Positions 11,548-22,207 of a stretch of 64,000 bases of DNA are shown here, piece by piece. The notes beneath the pieces were generated by a model. The model made no database searches and was not told the origin of the DNA. It worked only from the letters and a program-made list of their open reading frames with translations. Each line of letters opens with the position of its first letter. Within the stretch, counting starts at the first letter, position 1. Source of the stretch: Notamacropus eugenii (Eukaryota > Chordata > Mammalia > Diprotodontia > Macropodidae). A program made the position numbers and the translations under genes. The stretch covers positions 26,332,903 through 26,396,902 of the forward strand of contig NC_092878.1 of NCBI RefSeq assembly GCF_028372415.1. The letters run 5' to 3'.

Positions 11548-11685
11548 AGCAGCAACAGCAGCAGCGGGCACAGAGAGGATTTTAGAGCAGCTCCCTGGGG
11601 AAGCCAGAGCCAACAGAGGAGAACTGGACCTGGGGCCTCTGCCGGCCTCTCCCAGCCGGCTCTGCTGCTTCGCACACGAGATCAT
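11536..11685 (-). CDS. CCDC9B: CCDC9B exon 1 (start codon exon)
   Basis: The exon ends ATG AAC CCA GCT followed by a strong GTGAGT donor at 11535-11530. An ATG at 11547-11545 gives MNPA, which joins in frame to exon 2. A second ATG at 11685-11683 is in the same frame with no intervening stop and would add 46 residues rich in Ala, Ser and Arg. Both have a purine at -3. Which one is used depends on the transcription start site, which cannot be read here. Confidence 0.75.
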
Positions 11686-11800
11686 GTTGTGATTACAAGA
11701 GAGTACTCTGGGCTCTCGGCCAAGCGTGCCTCAGCGGCGCCACACCAGTCCCACCCACCCATCCAAACACACACACATACACACATAGCCGGTGAGAACT
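11548..11800 (-). promoter_or_regulatory. CCDC9B 5' UTR and promoter area
   Basis: The sequence upstream of the start codon is GC-rich with clustered CpG ('ggcgccgctgaggcacgcttggccgag' area around 11,710-11,745) and no clear TATA box. It ends in a (CA)n run at 11,768-11,787. The position follows from the exon 1 call, not from a proven start site. Confidence 0.45.
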
Positions 11801-12375
11801 GAGGACATGGGCCAGCCCATCCCGCTCAGCCTCTGCTAGCCAACATTCCCATCTCCTATCCCCATCACGGTGTGGGGGTAGGAGGTGAGAGAGGAGTCAT
11901 GGTCTGTTGGGTCAGAGGAGGGTGCCGATGCTTGCCAGTTTCCAGATGAAGGACTTTTTTTCCTTCACATGAATCCAAGCTGGCAAAGAAATACAGAACT
12001 TTCTCTGATCTCCCAAACTTTCAACTGCCCCACCTTTCCCACCCGTAGATTTTCTGCTCTGCAGGAACCTACTGGGTCCATGACTTAGCCACTTTAGAAT
12101 TCTCCAGCATTCAACACTGATGGATCTGTGATCTCATCAATGGGAGCATTCCCTTGAATGGAGCAGAGCACAGTTCATTGGTACCCGCCCGTCCTATACA
12201 ATCCTCAGCCATATTCTCCCATAAATTAGCGGAGGAGGAGAGGGAGAGAATGGGAGGGATGTGACTTCAGGATGAATATGAGAGTTAAAAACATGGGCCT
12301 CTGTTCTTGGAAGAAGCTTTAGGTTATTACAAAAAAAAGTTCACAAAGCCTACCCAAACCCACTCTTTCCTTGTC

Positions 12376-12560
12376 CAATCAATCAATCAATCAACAGGCA
12401 TTTATTAAGTTTCTACTGTGAGCTAGGTACTGGAGATCCAAGTACAAAGAATAAACAATCCTTGCTAGCAAGTAGCTTGTGTTCTAATGGAGACAAGAAG
12501 TACATATAAAAATAAATGAATCACAAATAGAATCGGAGAAATACACATCTATACAGGGTA
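12376..12560 (-). repeat. L2 LINE 3' fragment
   Basis: Starts with tandem 'tcaa' then 'ggcatttattaagtttctac', followed by the diverged body of an inverted L2 3' end. Confidence 0.6.
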
Positions 12561-12654
12561 AGGTGGGAGGGAGGGTACTAGCAGTTGGGAGATTAGGCTT
12601 CAGTTCTAGGCTAAATTCACTGTGCTTTTTTGGTATCTGTCCAAGATATAGGAA

Positions 12655-12920
12655 GGTAGGATACAAGTATTTCTTAAATGCCCACTGTGTTCCAGGCAAT
12701 GTGCTAAGACCTTTACAAATTTTATCTCCTCTGAGTTTTTCAACAACCCTGGGAATTAGGTGCTATTATTATTCCCATTTTACAGTTAAGGGAACTGAGG
12801 TGGACAGTGGTTAAGTGACTTACTTGGAGTCACAGAGCTGGTAAGTGGGATCTGAAGTGAGATTTAAACTGAGCTCTTCCTGACCCCAGGCGCAGTGCTC
12901 CTATCCACTTAGCTGTCTCT
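12655..12920 (-). repeat. MIR-type SINE
   Basis: Inverted MIR/THER with 'caacaaccctgggaattagg', 'cccattttacag', 'aagtgacttact' and terminal 'atccacttagctgtc'. Confidence 0.7.
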
Positions 12921-12983
12921 AGATGTAGATGATGCCAATGGATTAACTCTATAGCTGTTCATCCAAAAGTGTGTGATAGTTTC

Positions 12984-13185
12984 CAAGGGTGGGGAACCTG
13001 CAATCTCAAGGCCACATGTGGCCCTCTAGGTCCTCAAGTGCAGCCCTTTGACTGAACCCAAACTTCGCAGAACAAATCCTCTTAAAAAAAGGATTTGTTC
13101 TGTAAAATTTGAACTCAGTCAAAAGGCTGCACCCAAGGACCTAGAAGGTCATATTGGTCTTAAGGCCACAGGTTCCCCACTCCTG
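12984..13185. mobile_element. Palindromic hAT-type non-autonomous DNA transposon, copy 1
   Basis: A 202-bp near-complete inverted repeat. The left end 'caagggtggggaacctgc' mirrors the right end 'ggttccccactcctg', and the arms meet at ACAAATCC/GGATTTGT around a short A-rich loop. The ends resemble hAT-Charlie termini (CAGGGGT...). No matching 8-bp duplication is seen, so it is old. Confidence 0.8.
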
Positions 13186-13751
13186 GTAGACAATAAACAT
13201 TCTTCATTCACCTGGTTTTTTTCTGTGTGGGTAGTTAGAACTCCTTGGGGGATGATCATGAATCTCATTTAAGAGCCTCTGCACCATTTCTTGGCTTGAT
13301 TTTAAGAACAAGGATAGAAATAGGAAATGGACCGGTGATTTCATTGGTGTAAGGAACTCCCAGGTGAGGAAATGCCTTCTATCAATACACGTCAGAACTT
13401 TCTTTGCACAGGGTCATACAGTCAGTACGTGTCAGAGGCAGGATTTCAACTCATGTCTTTGTGGTTCCTAGACCAACTCTTTATTCATTAGGCCACACCA
13501 CCCAGTATAACAATAGCTCACATTTATATAAGGGTTCAAAAGCAGTCAGGGTTATTTTTTGTTTTTCCTTATTGCATGGATTTCCATGTCCAGAGAACTC
13601 ATTGCCAAGTGATCAGTATATTCATGTTGAACTTCCTTGCATTTAGCAAGTCTAGTTCTCAGAAAGGAGATATAGGCTGCTACTGGTACCATACATGAAG
13701 ATTTTTCTGTGCTGGTAGAACCTGCTAGAAGTTGTGTTGCCTGATGCTATC

Positions 13752-13781
13752 ATAATGATAATGATGATGATGATGATGAAG
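13752..13781. repeat. (GAT)n microsatellite
   Basis: Short run of gat/aat triplets. Confidence 0.85.
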
Positions 13782-13819
13782 CAAAAAAAATAGGACCTTA
13801 TGAAGGCTTAGGACCCTAG

Positions 13820-13985
13820 AATCATAGAATCATGTAGGGTCAGAAAGGTTCTCAAAAGTCATCTAGTCTAATCTATATCTGAATGGTAATTCCTTCTATA
13901 ATATCCTTACAAGTAATCCTCTAGTTCCACTTAAAGACCTTCAGTGGCTCTAGAGGCAACTCATTCCCTTCCCCTGCCTGAAACA
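13820..13985 (-). repeat. CR1/L3-type LINE fragment
   Basis: 'gaatcatagaatcatgtagg...tcatctagtctaatc...aactcattccctt' is the inverted 3' portion of the CR1/L3 group. Confidence 0.55.
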
Positions 13986-14319
13986 GCTCTCCACATCCCA
14001 CCAAACTCCTGAGAGCCAAGCAAAAGCAAGCTGAGGGGAACCTTTCCCCTGCACTGACCCTATTACCCAGTTCCCATCAAGTTCTGAAAGCTCCTTAATA
14101 ACTAGGTGTTAATTCCCTGCCCTCCCCCAATCCCCACCCCTGCCAGAGGATCCCTGGTCTACTCCAACCCTTGGAACCACTGCCCTTTTCCCAAGTCATT
14201 CCCAACAGTCACACTTGGATGAACAGGGCTGGTTGGTCCACACTCCAAGAGGACTCAAAAGATATTGTTACATCAGGGTCAAGGGATACTGTGTCCAATC
14301 ATGGCTGATCAGACCGATA

Positions 14320-14845
14320 CAGGCTCAGAAGGCTCTACCACAGGTTAGACACAAATTGTCCATATAAATATTCAAAGAGATGTCCCTAAATTTGCACATC
14401 TCACTTTTTTTTTTGAGCAAATGCAATTCTGCTTTGCTCACAGAGGACAGGGCCTTCTTTGATTTAGGCATGCCATGCTGGGCAGTACTGTGCCAGTGTC
14501 TCCCATGTCGCACAATCAATTCCAAAGTTCTTTAGAGAGACCTTGAACATGTCCTTATGTCTCTTCTGCTGACCTCTGTGTGAGAGCTTTCCTTGTGTGA
14601 GTTTTCCATAAAATAGTCTTTTAGACAAACAAATACACACCTGGCATTGAGACAACATAGCCAATCCATCAGGATTGAGCTCTCTGCAGTAGGGTTTGAA
14701 TGCTTGGCAGGACTGCCAAGAAAGCTTGAGAAAGCACTGTCAGTGTCCAACACCTTACCCTGCCAGGTGATCTTCAGAATCTTCCCAAGACAATTCAAAT
14801 GGAAGTTATTTTCTTGGGAGGGAGTCATCCACTAAAATCCTTCCA
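14320..14845 (-). repeat. LINE reverse-transcriptase C-terminal relic (RTE-like or related)
   Basis: The minus strand reads LFYGKLTQGKLSHRGQQKRH and then KDMFKVSLKNFG and TWETLAQYCPAWHA. This matches the recurrent LINE C-terminal pattern 'LLYGEL..GKRSRGGQKKR.KDTLKASL...WE.LAQDR.AWR'. The frame is broken. Exact clade is uncertain. Confidence 0.6.
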
Positions 14846-14965
14846 CTGGGATGGTGGGTCATTGGACCTTACAGTCTCTCCAGCCATTGCTCCCTAAAGG
14901 GCACTGTTGCTATGGTAATGGGTTCTACTGCTATGTCCTTCAGACCCTGACCAGTCCATCATCAA

Positions 14966-15560
14966 TCAATAAGCATTTATTAAGCATCTACTGTATGCCA
15001 GGTGTTGTGCTAAAAAAAGAAGTAAAAGACGGTCCCTGATTTCAAGAAGCTGACAGTCTACTAGGAGAAACAAAATGGAAACAACCATAAATGAAGCAAA
15101 CGATATACAGAATAAATAGGAAATAACTAGTGGAGGAAAAACACTGGAGATAAGAGGGATTGGCAAAGTCTTCCTGTAGAAGGCGGGACAACCAGGGAGG
15201 TCAGTAGTCAGATGATAGGAGGAAGAATGTTCCAGCCATAGGGGACAGCCAGAGAAAAATCCTAAGCTGAGAGATAGAATGTCTCGTTCATGGGGCAGAG
15301 AGCAGGACGGGGTCACTGACTCAAAAAGTATGTGTTGAAGAGGAAAGTCCAAGTTTTACAGAACAAATACTTTTATTAAGGAGATTTATTCTGTGAAGTT
15401 TGGACTCAGTCCAAGGTCTGCACTTGAGGACCTAGAAGGCCACATGTGACCTTGAGGCTGCAGGCTCCCCACCCCTGGAGTAGGTTATAAAAGGCTTTGA
15501 ATTCCAAACAGGGCATTTTGTATTTGATCCTGCAGGCAATAGGACTGACATCTGACCTGC
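14966..15560 (-). repeat. L2 LINE, interrupted by a hAT-type insertion
   Basis: Inverted L2: 'aagcatttattaagcatcta' at the 3' end, then 'gacagccagagaaaaatcct', then after the insertion at 15,350-15,477 'aaaaggctttgaattccaaa' and 'tttgatcctgcaggcaatag'. The two halves are contiguous in other L2 copies. Confidence 0.75.
15350..15477. mobile_element. Palindromic hAT-type DNA transposon, copy 3, one-sided
   Basis: Holds the central ACAGAACAAAT hairpin region and one full arm ending 'gctccccacccctg', the same family as 12,984-13,185. Most of the other arm is missing. It lies inside the L2 copy. Confidence 0.7.
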
Positions 15561-15654
15561 TGCTGTACCCTATGGATCCCCTGGGGCTTGTCATCCTCTC
15601 TGTCAGAGAGGACCACTAGGCTTTTCTATCTGCTTTGCAGTCAGTCTTCTTCCT

Positions 15655-15780
15655 TCAGAGTCTCCCCTATTTAGAAGCTCCCAGAGAGAAGAGATTATTT
15701 TGCATTTCTGTTCACATCCCCAGCACTTAGCACAGTGCTTGACACATAGTCAGCAATTAATAAACGCTTTTCTCTTTCAT
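15655..15780 (+). repeat. L2 LINE 3' end
   Basis: 'cacatccccagcacttagca', 'cagtgcttgacacatagt' and 'taataaacgctt' in the sense L2 order. Confidence 0.65.
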
Positions 15781-16089
15781 TTCCCACCTGTCTTCTCTTC
15801 TCCAGCAATCGTCCATCCTACCTGATGTAGACAGAATAAATAGCTTGGGAGTCTCCCTCTTTCCCATTTTTCTCCCTTAAGGACCAAAAGATAGACCCAA
15901 GTATGTATTATGCTTTTTTTTACATCTGTTTGAACTCTCCCCCACCTATCTCTGCCCATTCTCTTCATTAAAGTGGACCTTATTTATAGGGGCATCAAAA
16001 AATCCCATTGGTGCCTCCAAAAAGAAAGATATAACTCCCCATTGATGCCTAAATTCCACTGTTAATTATTCATTTTTCTGGATTGGGTA

Positions 16090-16689
16090 TTTTCTTCTCA
16101 AGGGGCCTTTAAAAAATGCACTTATTCACCCTTGGACCCAGCAATTATTGCTTCTAGGGCTGTATCCCAAAGAGATCATAAAAATGGGAAAAGGTCCCAC
16201 ATGTACAAAAATATTTATCGCAGCTCTTTTTGTGGTGGCCAAGAACTGGAAATCGAGGGGATGCCCATCAATTGGGGAATGGCTGAACAAGTTGTGGTAT
16301 ATGACTGTAATGGAATACTATTGTGCTATAAGAAATGATGAACGAGAAGACTTCAGAAAAACCAGGAAAGATTTGTATGAACTGATGCTGAGTGAAATGA
16401 GCAGAGCCAGGAGAACTTTATACACAGTAACTATCAGGGTGCGAGGACTGTTTCTAATAGATTTAGCCCTTCCTAGCAATGCAAGGACCTAAAACATCCC
16501 CAAAGGACTCGATGCAAAATGCCATCCACATCCACAGAAAGAACTATGGAATCAGAATACAGGATGAAGCAAACTATTTTCTCGTGTTGTGTTTTGTTTT
16601 GCTTTGGTTTTTCTCATGGTTTCTTCCATTTGTTTTAATTTTTCTGTGCAGCATGACTAACGTGAAAATGTGTTTAATAAGAATGTATG
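16090..16689 (+). repeat. L1 LINE: ORF2 C-terminus and 3' UTR relic
   Basis: The plus strand codes the L1 ORF2 tail: YPKEIIKMGKGPTCTKIFIA, then ALFVVAKNWK, CPSIGEWLNKLW and MEYYCAIRND. These align with the human L1 segments IFIAALFTIAKTW, CPSMIDWIKKMW and MEYYAAIKND. It is 5'-truncated. The 3' UTR is split by the half-L1 element at 16,690 and resumes at 19,458. Confidence 0.85.
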
Positions 16690-17374
16690 GAGTCCTGAGG
16701 GAGAGGAGCCAAGATGGCGGGAGTAGAAAGACACACATATGCTAGCTCCTAACCCACAGCCCATAAAATTCCTGTAAAGAAGAACTCCCAACAAATTCTG
16801 GAGCAGCGGAAGCTACAGAACAATGGAGCGGAGGAGATTTCTGTTCCAGAGAGACCTGAAAACCGACCCGAAAGGTCTGTCGTGCACTGGACCTGGAGCA
16901 GAGTCCAGGCCTGCCTTGGCTGTGTGGGCACTGAGGAGAGCAGATCCGAGCAGGCTTCAGGGACGAAATCTCCAGCAGCTGCACAGGTCCCTCCACCCAC
17001 AGGCACGAAAGGTTAGTGAGAGGGTCTTTTTGACTAGCCAAGACGGGAGCAGGGTGTCTTCATAACTCAGGCCCCCTTGGGAGGCAGCAGGGGAGGCAGC
17101 AGCAGACTGGGGCTCCCAAAGCAGGCTGGAGCTCAGATCCATTGTTGAAGTTCTCCACATAAACCCCCAGAGGGAACTGAGTCCCATGTGGCTGCCCTGC
17201 CCCCACCTGAGCACCTGAACTTTATCTCACACTGAATAGCAGTCCTGGCCCCACCCAAAGCCCTGAGGCTGGGAAGCAGCATTTGAATCTCAGACCCTAA
17301 GTGCTAGCTGGGCAGATCTGGAGGTGAGGTGGGTGTGGAGAGGACACTCAGAAGTCAAGTAGCTGGCTGGGAAA

Positions 17375-18450
17375 ATGCCCAGAAAAGGGAAAAAAAATAA
17401 GACTAGAGAAGGTTACTTTCTTGGGGAACAAATATCTCCTTCTATCCTTTCAGATGAGAAAGAACAATGCTTACCAGCCATAGAAGTCAAGGCTTCCGTA
17501 TTCCAAACATCCAAAATAAACATTCAATGGGCTCAGGCCATGGAAGAGCTCAAAAAGGATTTTGAAAATCCAGTTAGAGAGGTGAAGGAAAAACTGGGAA
17601 GAGAAATCAGAGAGATGCAAGAAAAGTATGAAAAGCAGGTCAACACCTTGCTAAAGGAGACCCAAAAAAATGCTGAAGAAAATAACACCTTGAAAAATAG
17701 GCTAACTCAATTGGCAAAAGAGGTTCAAAAAGCCAATAAGGAGAAGAATGCTTTAAAAAGCAGAATTAGCCAAATGAAAAGGAGGTTCAAAGGCTCACTG
17801 AAGAAAATAGTTCTTTCAAAATTAGAATGGAACAGATGGAGGCTAATGACTTTAGGAGAAACTAAGAAATCACAAAACAAAACCAAAAGAATGAAAAAAT
17901 GGAAGATAATGTGAAATATCTCATTGGAAAAACAACTGACCTGGAAAATAAATCCAGGAGGGACAATTTAAAAATTATGGGACTACCTGAAAGCCATGAT
18001 CAAAAAAAGAGCCTAGACATCATCTTGCATGAAATTATCAAGGAAAACTGCTCTGAGATTCTAGAACCAGAGGGCAAAATAAGTATTCAAGGAATCCACC
18101 AATCACCTCCTGAAAGAGATCCAAAAAGAGAAACTCCTAGGAACATTGTGGCCAAATTCCAGAGTTCCCTAGTCAAGGAGAAAATATTGTGAGCAGCTAG
18201 AAAGAAACAATTCAAGTATTGTGGAAATACAATCAGGATAACACAGGATCTGGCAGCTTCTACATTAAGGGAATATGATATTCCAGAAGTCAAAGGAACT
18301 AGGAGTGAAACCAAGAATCACCTACTCAGCAAAACTGAGTATAATACTTCAGGAGAAAAAATGATCTTTCAATGAAATAGAGGACTTTCAAGCATTCTTG
18401 ATGAAAAGACCAGAGCTGAAAAGAAAATTTGACTTTCAAACACAAGAATG
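17375..18450 (+). pseudogene. HAL1 copy A ORF1 (broken)
   Basis: Begins MPRKGKKNKT and is collinear with the intact ORF1 at 48,961. A 1-bp loss near 17,778 shifts the frame. The original frame reopens by about 17,899 (MEDNVKYLIG). A TGA ends it at 18,190-18,192 where the intact copy has a Gln codon. Near 18,270 a further short deletion removes the RRAWN block. The coiled coil and part of the RNA-binding region remain readable. Confidence 0.85.
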
Positions 18451-18583
18451 AAGAGAAGCATGAAAAGGTAAACAGCAAAGAGAAGTCATAAGGGACTTAC
18501 TAAAGTTGAACTGTTTACATTCCTACATGGAAAGACAATATTTGTAACTCTTGAAACTTTTCAGTATCTGGGTACTGGGTGGG

Positions 18584-18586
<3 letters not shown>

Positions 18587-18620
<34 letters not shown>
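18587..18620. repeat. (CA)n microsatellite in HAL1 copy A 3' UTR
   Basis: Uninterrupted CA run. Copy B has a shorter interrupted CA tract at the matching place (50,184-50,215), so the repeat is part of the element. Confidence 0.9.
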
Positions 18621-18622
<2 letters not shown>

Positions 18623-19949
18623 CACAGAGTGAATTGAATAGGATGGGATCATATCTTTAAAAAATGAAATTAAGTGGTGAGAGAGAAATATATTGGGAGG
18701 AGAAAGGGAGAAATGGAATGGGGCAAATTATCTCTCATAAAAGAGGCAAGCAAAAGACTTTCCAGTGGAGGGAAAAAGAGGGGAGGTGAGAGAAAAACAT
18801 GAAGCTTACTCTCATCACATTCAACTAAAGGAACGAATAAAATGCACACTCATTTTGGTATGAAAACCTATCTTACAATACAGGAAAGTGGAGGAGAAGG
18901 GGATAAGCAGGGTGGGGGGGGATTATGAAAGGGAGGGCAATGGGAGGAGGGAGCAATTTGAAGTCAACACTCTTGGGGAGGGACAGGATCAAAAGAGAGA
19001 ATAGAAGCAATGGGGGGGCAGGATAGGATGGAGGGAAATATAGTTAGTCTTATACAACACGACTATTATGGACGTCATTTGCAAAACTACACAGATATGG
19101 CCTATATTGAATTGCTTGCCTTCCAGAGGGAAGGGGTGGGGAAGGAGGGATGAAGAGAAGTTGGAACTCAAAGTTTTAGGAACAACTGTCAAGTACTGTT
19201 CTTGCTACTAGGAAATAAGAAATACAGGTAGTGGGGTATAGAAAATTATCTGGCCCTACAGAACAAAAGAGAAGATGGGGATAAGGGAAGGGAAGGATGT
19301 TAGAAGAGAGGGCAGATTGGTGATAGGGGCAATTAGAATGCTTGGTGTTTTGGGGTGGGGGGAAGGGACAAATGGGGAGAAAATTTGGAACCCAAAATTT
19401 TGTGAAAATGAATGTTAAAAGTTAAATTAATTAATTAATTAAAAAAAAGAATGTATGTGTAGAAACCCCCCTCCAAAAAATGCACCTATTCTAAGAGAGA
19501 TAACACATTAAACCCCTAACCCTTAGCATCACATGTCAAAACAGAAGGGACCTTAAAGAAAATCTTATCTAACACATTCATTTTTAAAATGAGGAAACTG
19601 AAACCCAGAAAAGGGAAGTTATTTTTCTAAGTAACAGGGATGATTAGCAGCAGAACCAGCCTTGGAAATGAGGGACAATATTCTTTCCATTAACCCACTG
19701 AAAGCTTGGGACAAATGGGTTTGTTCTAAGTGCCTAAAGGCCATTGCTTGGCTCAGGACTTTGTTCTGAGGCAATTTATTGAATTAAAAAAATTTTTTTT
19801 TCGGCTTCAAAAAGCAGTTATCTGAATTACCTGTGCAACAGTCCACAGAACATTAATATAAAAGAATATTAACAGGATAATGATTTGTCCCAGGATAATT
19901 TCTACCTGAATTCCAAAAAAATAAGAGAACAATTATTTTATATTATAGT

Positions 19950-20190
19950 AATAATACCTGTCATTTATATAGTGCTTTCAAGTTTCCAAGGAATTTTATA
20001 TGCATGACCTCATTTTATACTCCCAAGAACACTTTGAAATATCTACTTCTGGTATGACTATACCCATTTTAAGGTAAGAAAACTAACAGTGATTAAGCAA
20101 CTTGCCTAGGGTCACTGCTAGTGAAAAGTGAATTTAACATTTAAATATAACTAGGCAACAGCTGCTTAGCCCAGTGGGGCTAGGGCACTC
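19950..20190 (-). repeat. MIR-type SINE
   Basis: Inverted MIR: 'catttatatagtgctttcaa', 'tatgcatgacctcatttta', 'gcctagggtcactgc'. Confidence 0.65.
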
Positions 20191-20439
20191 AGCTGTCCCT
20201 CCACTAAGGGCTTCTTCTCAGTGGCAAGCCCAAGCACAAAATCTAGGGGAATTGAACCACTTGGTGGTCAAACCACATGGTTAGAGTCTTGTACTCTTTG
20301 GCTCTTGATAACCCCACCTCACAACCCTGGGAAAAACTATTTAAAGATTAGGTTTTGCTCATGTCTAGGCCTTCCCAAAAGAAGGGTATAGGAAGATATT
20401 CAAAGTACAGTGTAGATCAAGCATAGGACAGCTATTTAT

Positions 20440-20686
20440 TTATATGTTGTGTTGTTTCAATTGTGTCTGTCTCTTTGCGATCCCTTTTTGGGGATTTTTT
20501 TGGCCAAGATACTGGAATGGTTTGTCATTTCCTTCTTAAGCTCGTTTTACAGATGATGAAACAGAGGCAAACATAGTTAAGTGACTTGCTCAGGGTCACG
20601 CAGCTGCTAAGTGTCTAAGGCCAATTTGAACTCTGCTCTTTCTGACTCCATGCCCAGCACTCTAGTCACTACACCACTTAGCTGCT
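20440..20686 (-). mobile_element. Marsupial tRNA-headed CORE-type SINE
   Basis: Inverted full-length copy from 'ttgtttcaattgtgtctgt' through 'gtttgtcatttccttctt' and 'ggtcacgcagctgc' to 'accacttagctgc'. Confidence 0.8.
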
Positions 20687-20894
20687 TGTCTCTTTTATGT
20701 AAAAGAAATATTCAACACAAGACTCTCAAATATGAATTGACAGAAAAATTTAAACAAGCAGTGGCAGCAACCTAACTACTGTCATACGCTCCTGAGAGAT
20801 TGATACTTAAAACATCAAGACAATTTTCACAACTGCTGAATAGGCATTTTACATTTCTTCCCTCTCTGCACTATCTAAACAATTCCCTCCATAT

Positions 20895-20941
20895 CTTCAT
20901 GGTCCATGTCTTCATGGTCCATGTCTTCATGTCCATGTCTT
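20895..20941. repeat. Short tandem repeat, about 15-bp unit, three copies
   Basis: Three copies of 'catggtccatgtctt'-like sequence, the last shortened by 2 bp. Confidence 0.8.
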
Positions 20942-21839
20942 CAGCCAAGCCAGTCCAAAGCTTGGATTCTTCTTTCTCTCAGATTACCTTCTCCAAGAAG
21001 TGGTATAGTGAATGGAGAGAACACCTCTGTGTGGTGCACCTGGCACTGAGGACCAAAGATCCTCTTGCCTCTCCGACTCACAAGATTGCTTCCTGTCATG
21101 CATTTAGCACAGCCTGAGGAACCCAGGACCTCACAATCCAAGGTTGATCACATCCATCTCAATTTTACCATTTGGTCACCTATGCTCAGAAAGCAGAAAA
21201 AGGCATCCAGGGTCAGCTCACCTAGCCTAGCTAAATCCTCACTTTAGCTGCCACATGATAGCAATCACTACATTACCAGGAAAGAGAAGACCACCCTTCA
21301 CAGGAAGTCTTGGAGTTGTCCTAGGTCACTCAAAGACTGGAAAGAAGAGAGACCACGGCTCTTCCTGCTCAGTGGCCAACAACGGCATTGCTTCATTATC
21401 TCAAAGTTAAGTCCTGCAGCATGGAGCCCAGTGTGTCCCTGGGAGGGAGTTATCTGGGGAACTCAGGCATACACTCTTTGGATCAGTCTTCACAAATGTC
21501 CCATGGGGTGCAACGGTAGTTACTTACACAAATTTACAACCACAAAGTTTCGCTTTTTTTCTCACTTCTGCTCTGCCCCGACTACTTCCCATAATGCAGT
21601 CAGCCCAGAGTGAAGAACACTACCACCACTAACTCTCTTTACGACCTCTGCTCATGCTGTCCCTTCCACCCAATAGAAACCAGCTCCAACTCCTTTGGAG
21701 ACAGCTTCTAGAAAAATTCTCTCCAAATGTGCCTCCTCTCCTCTACTGTTCTCAATATGCCTTATCTTTGAGAATGTCTGCCCTGGTATTTGAGGTTCTC
21801 TCTGTGTTTCTCTGGCTCTTCTGGATGCTTTTTGAGTGG

Positions 21840-22035
21840 CCATAGAGTATTGGATCTAGGAGTGACAAACTTGGAATCAAAAGACATATTAAAATCCTGC
21901 CTTTAATACTTACTGCCTGTGTGACCTTGGATAAGTCACTTAATCGCTTTAAGCCACAGTTTGTGCACCTATACATGATAATCACATGCAAACGACTGGG
22001 ACTAGATGTTCTCTGAGGTCCCTTTCAGCTCTAGA
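21840..22035 (+). repeat. MIR-type SINE
   Basis: 'gtgtgaccttggataagtca', 'cttaatcgcttt' and 'tgaggtccctttcagctcta' in sense MIR order. Confidence 0.7.
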
Positions 22036-22044
22036 TTGACATTT

Positions 22045-22207
22045 CTTTGGTTGAAGGCAATTGGGGCGGGGTTGGGGGGGTGCTGGGTGGGGTTAAGTGA
22101 CTTGCTCAGGGTCACACAGTTAGTAAATGTCTGAGGCTGTATTTGAGCTCAGGTCCTCCTGACTCCAGCGCCAGTGCTCTATCCACTGCGCCACCTAGCG
22201 GTCCCTT
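22045..22207 (-). mobile_element. Marsupial tRNA-headed SINE, short form
   Basis: Inverted copy ending 'atccactgcgccacctagcg'. Near-matching 12-bp flanks AGATTGACATTT and AGAGTGACATTT suggest a target-site duplication with one change. Confidence 0.8.

Larger units (their letters stand above)
16690..19446 (+). mobile_element. HAL1-type half-LINE-1 retrotransposon, copy A (no ORF2)
   Basis: Starts 'gagtcctgagggagaggagc' followed by 'caagatggcg', the classic L1 5' motif. It continues through a 5' region (to about 17,374) and ORF1 (from 17,375, broken). The 3' UTR includes a (CA)n run and ends 'aaaagttaaattaattaatt' plus A-tail. It is flanked by an 11-bp target-site duplication AAGAATGTATG at 16,679-16,689 and 19,447-19,457. 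No reverse-transcriptase reading frame lies between ORF1 and the 3' UTR. It sits inside the 3' UTR of an older L1. Confidence 0.88.
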
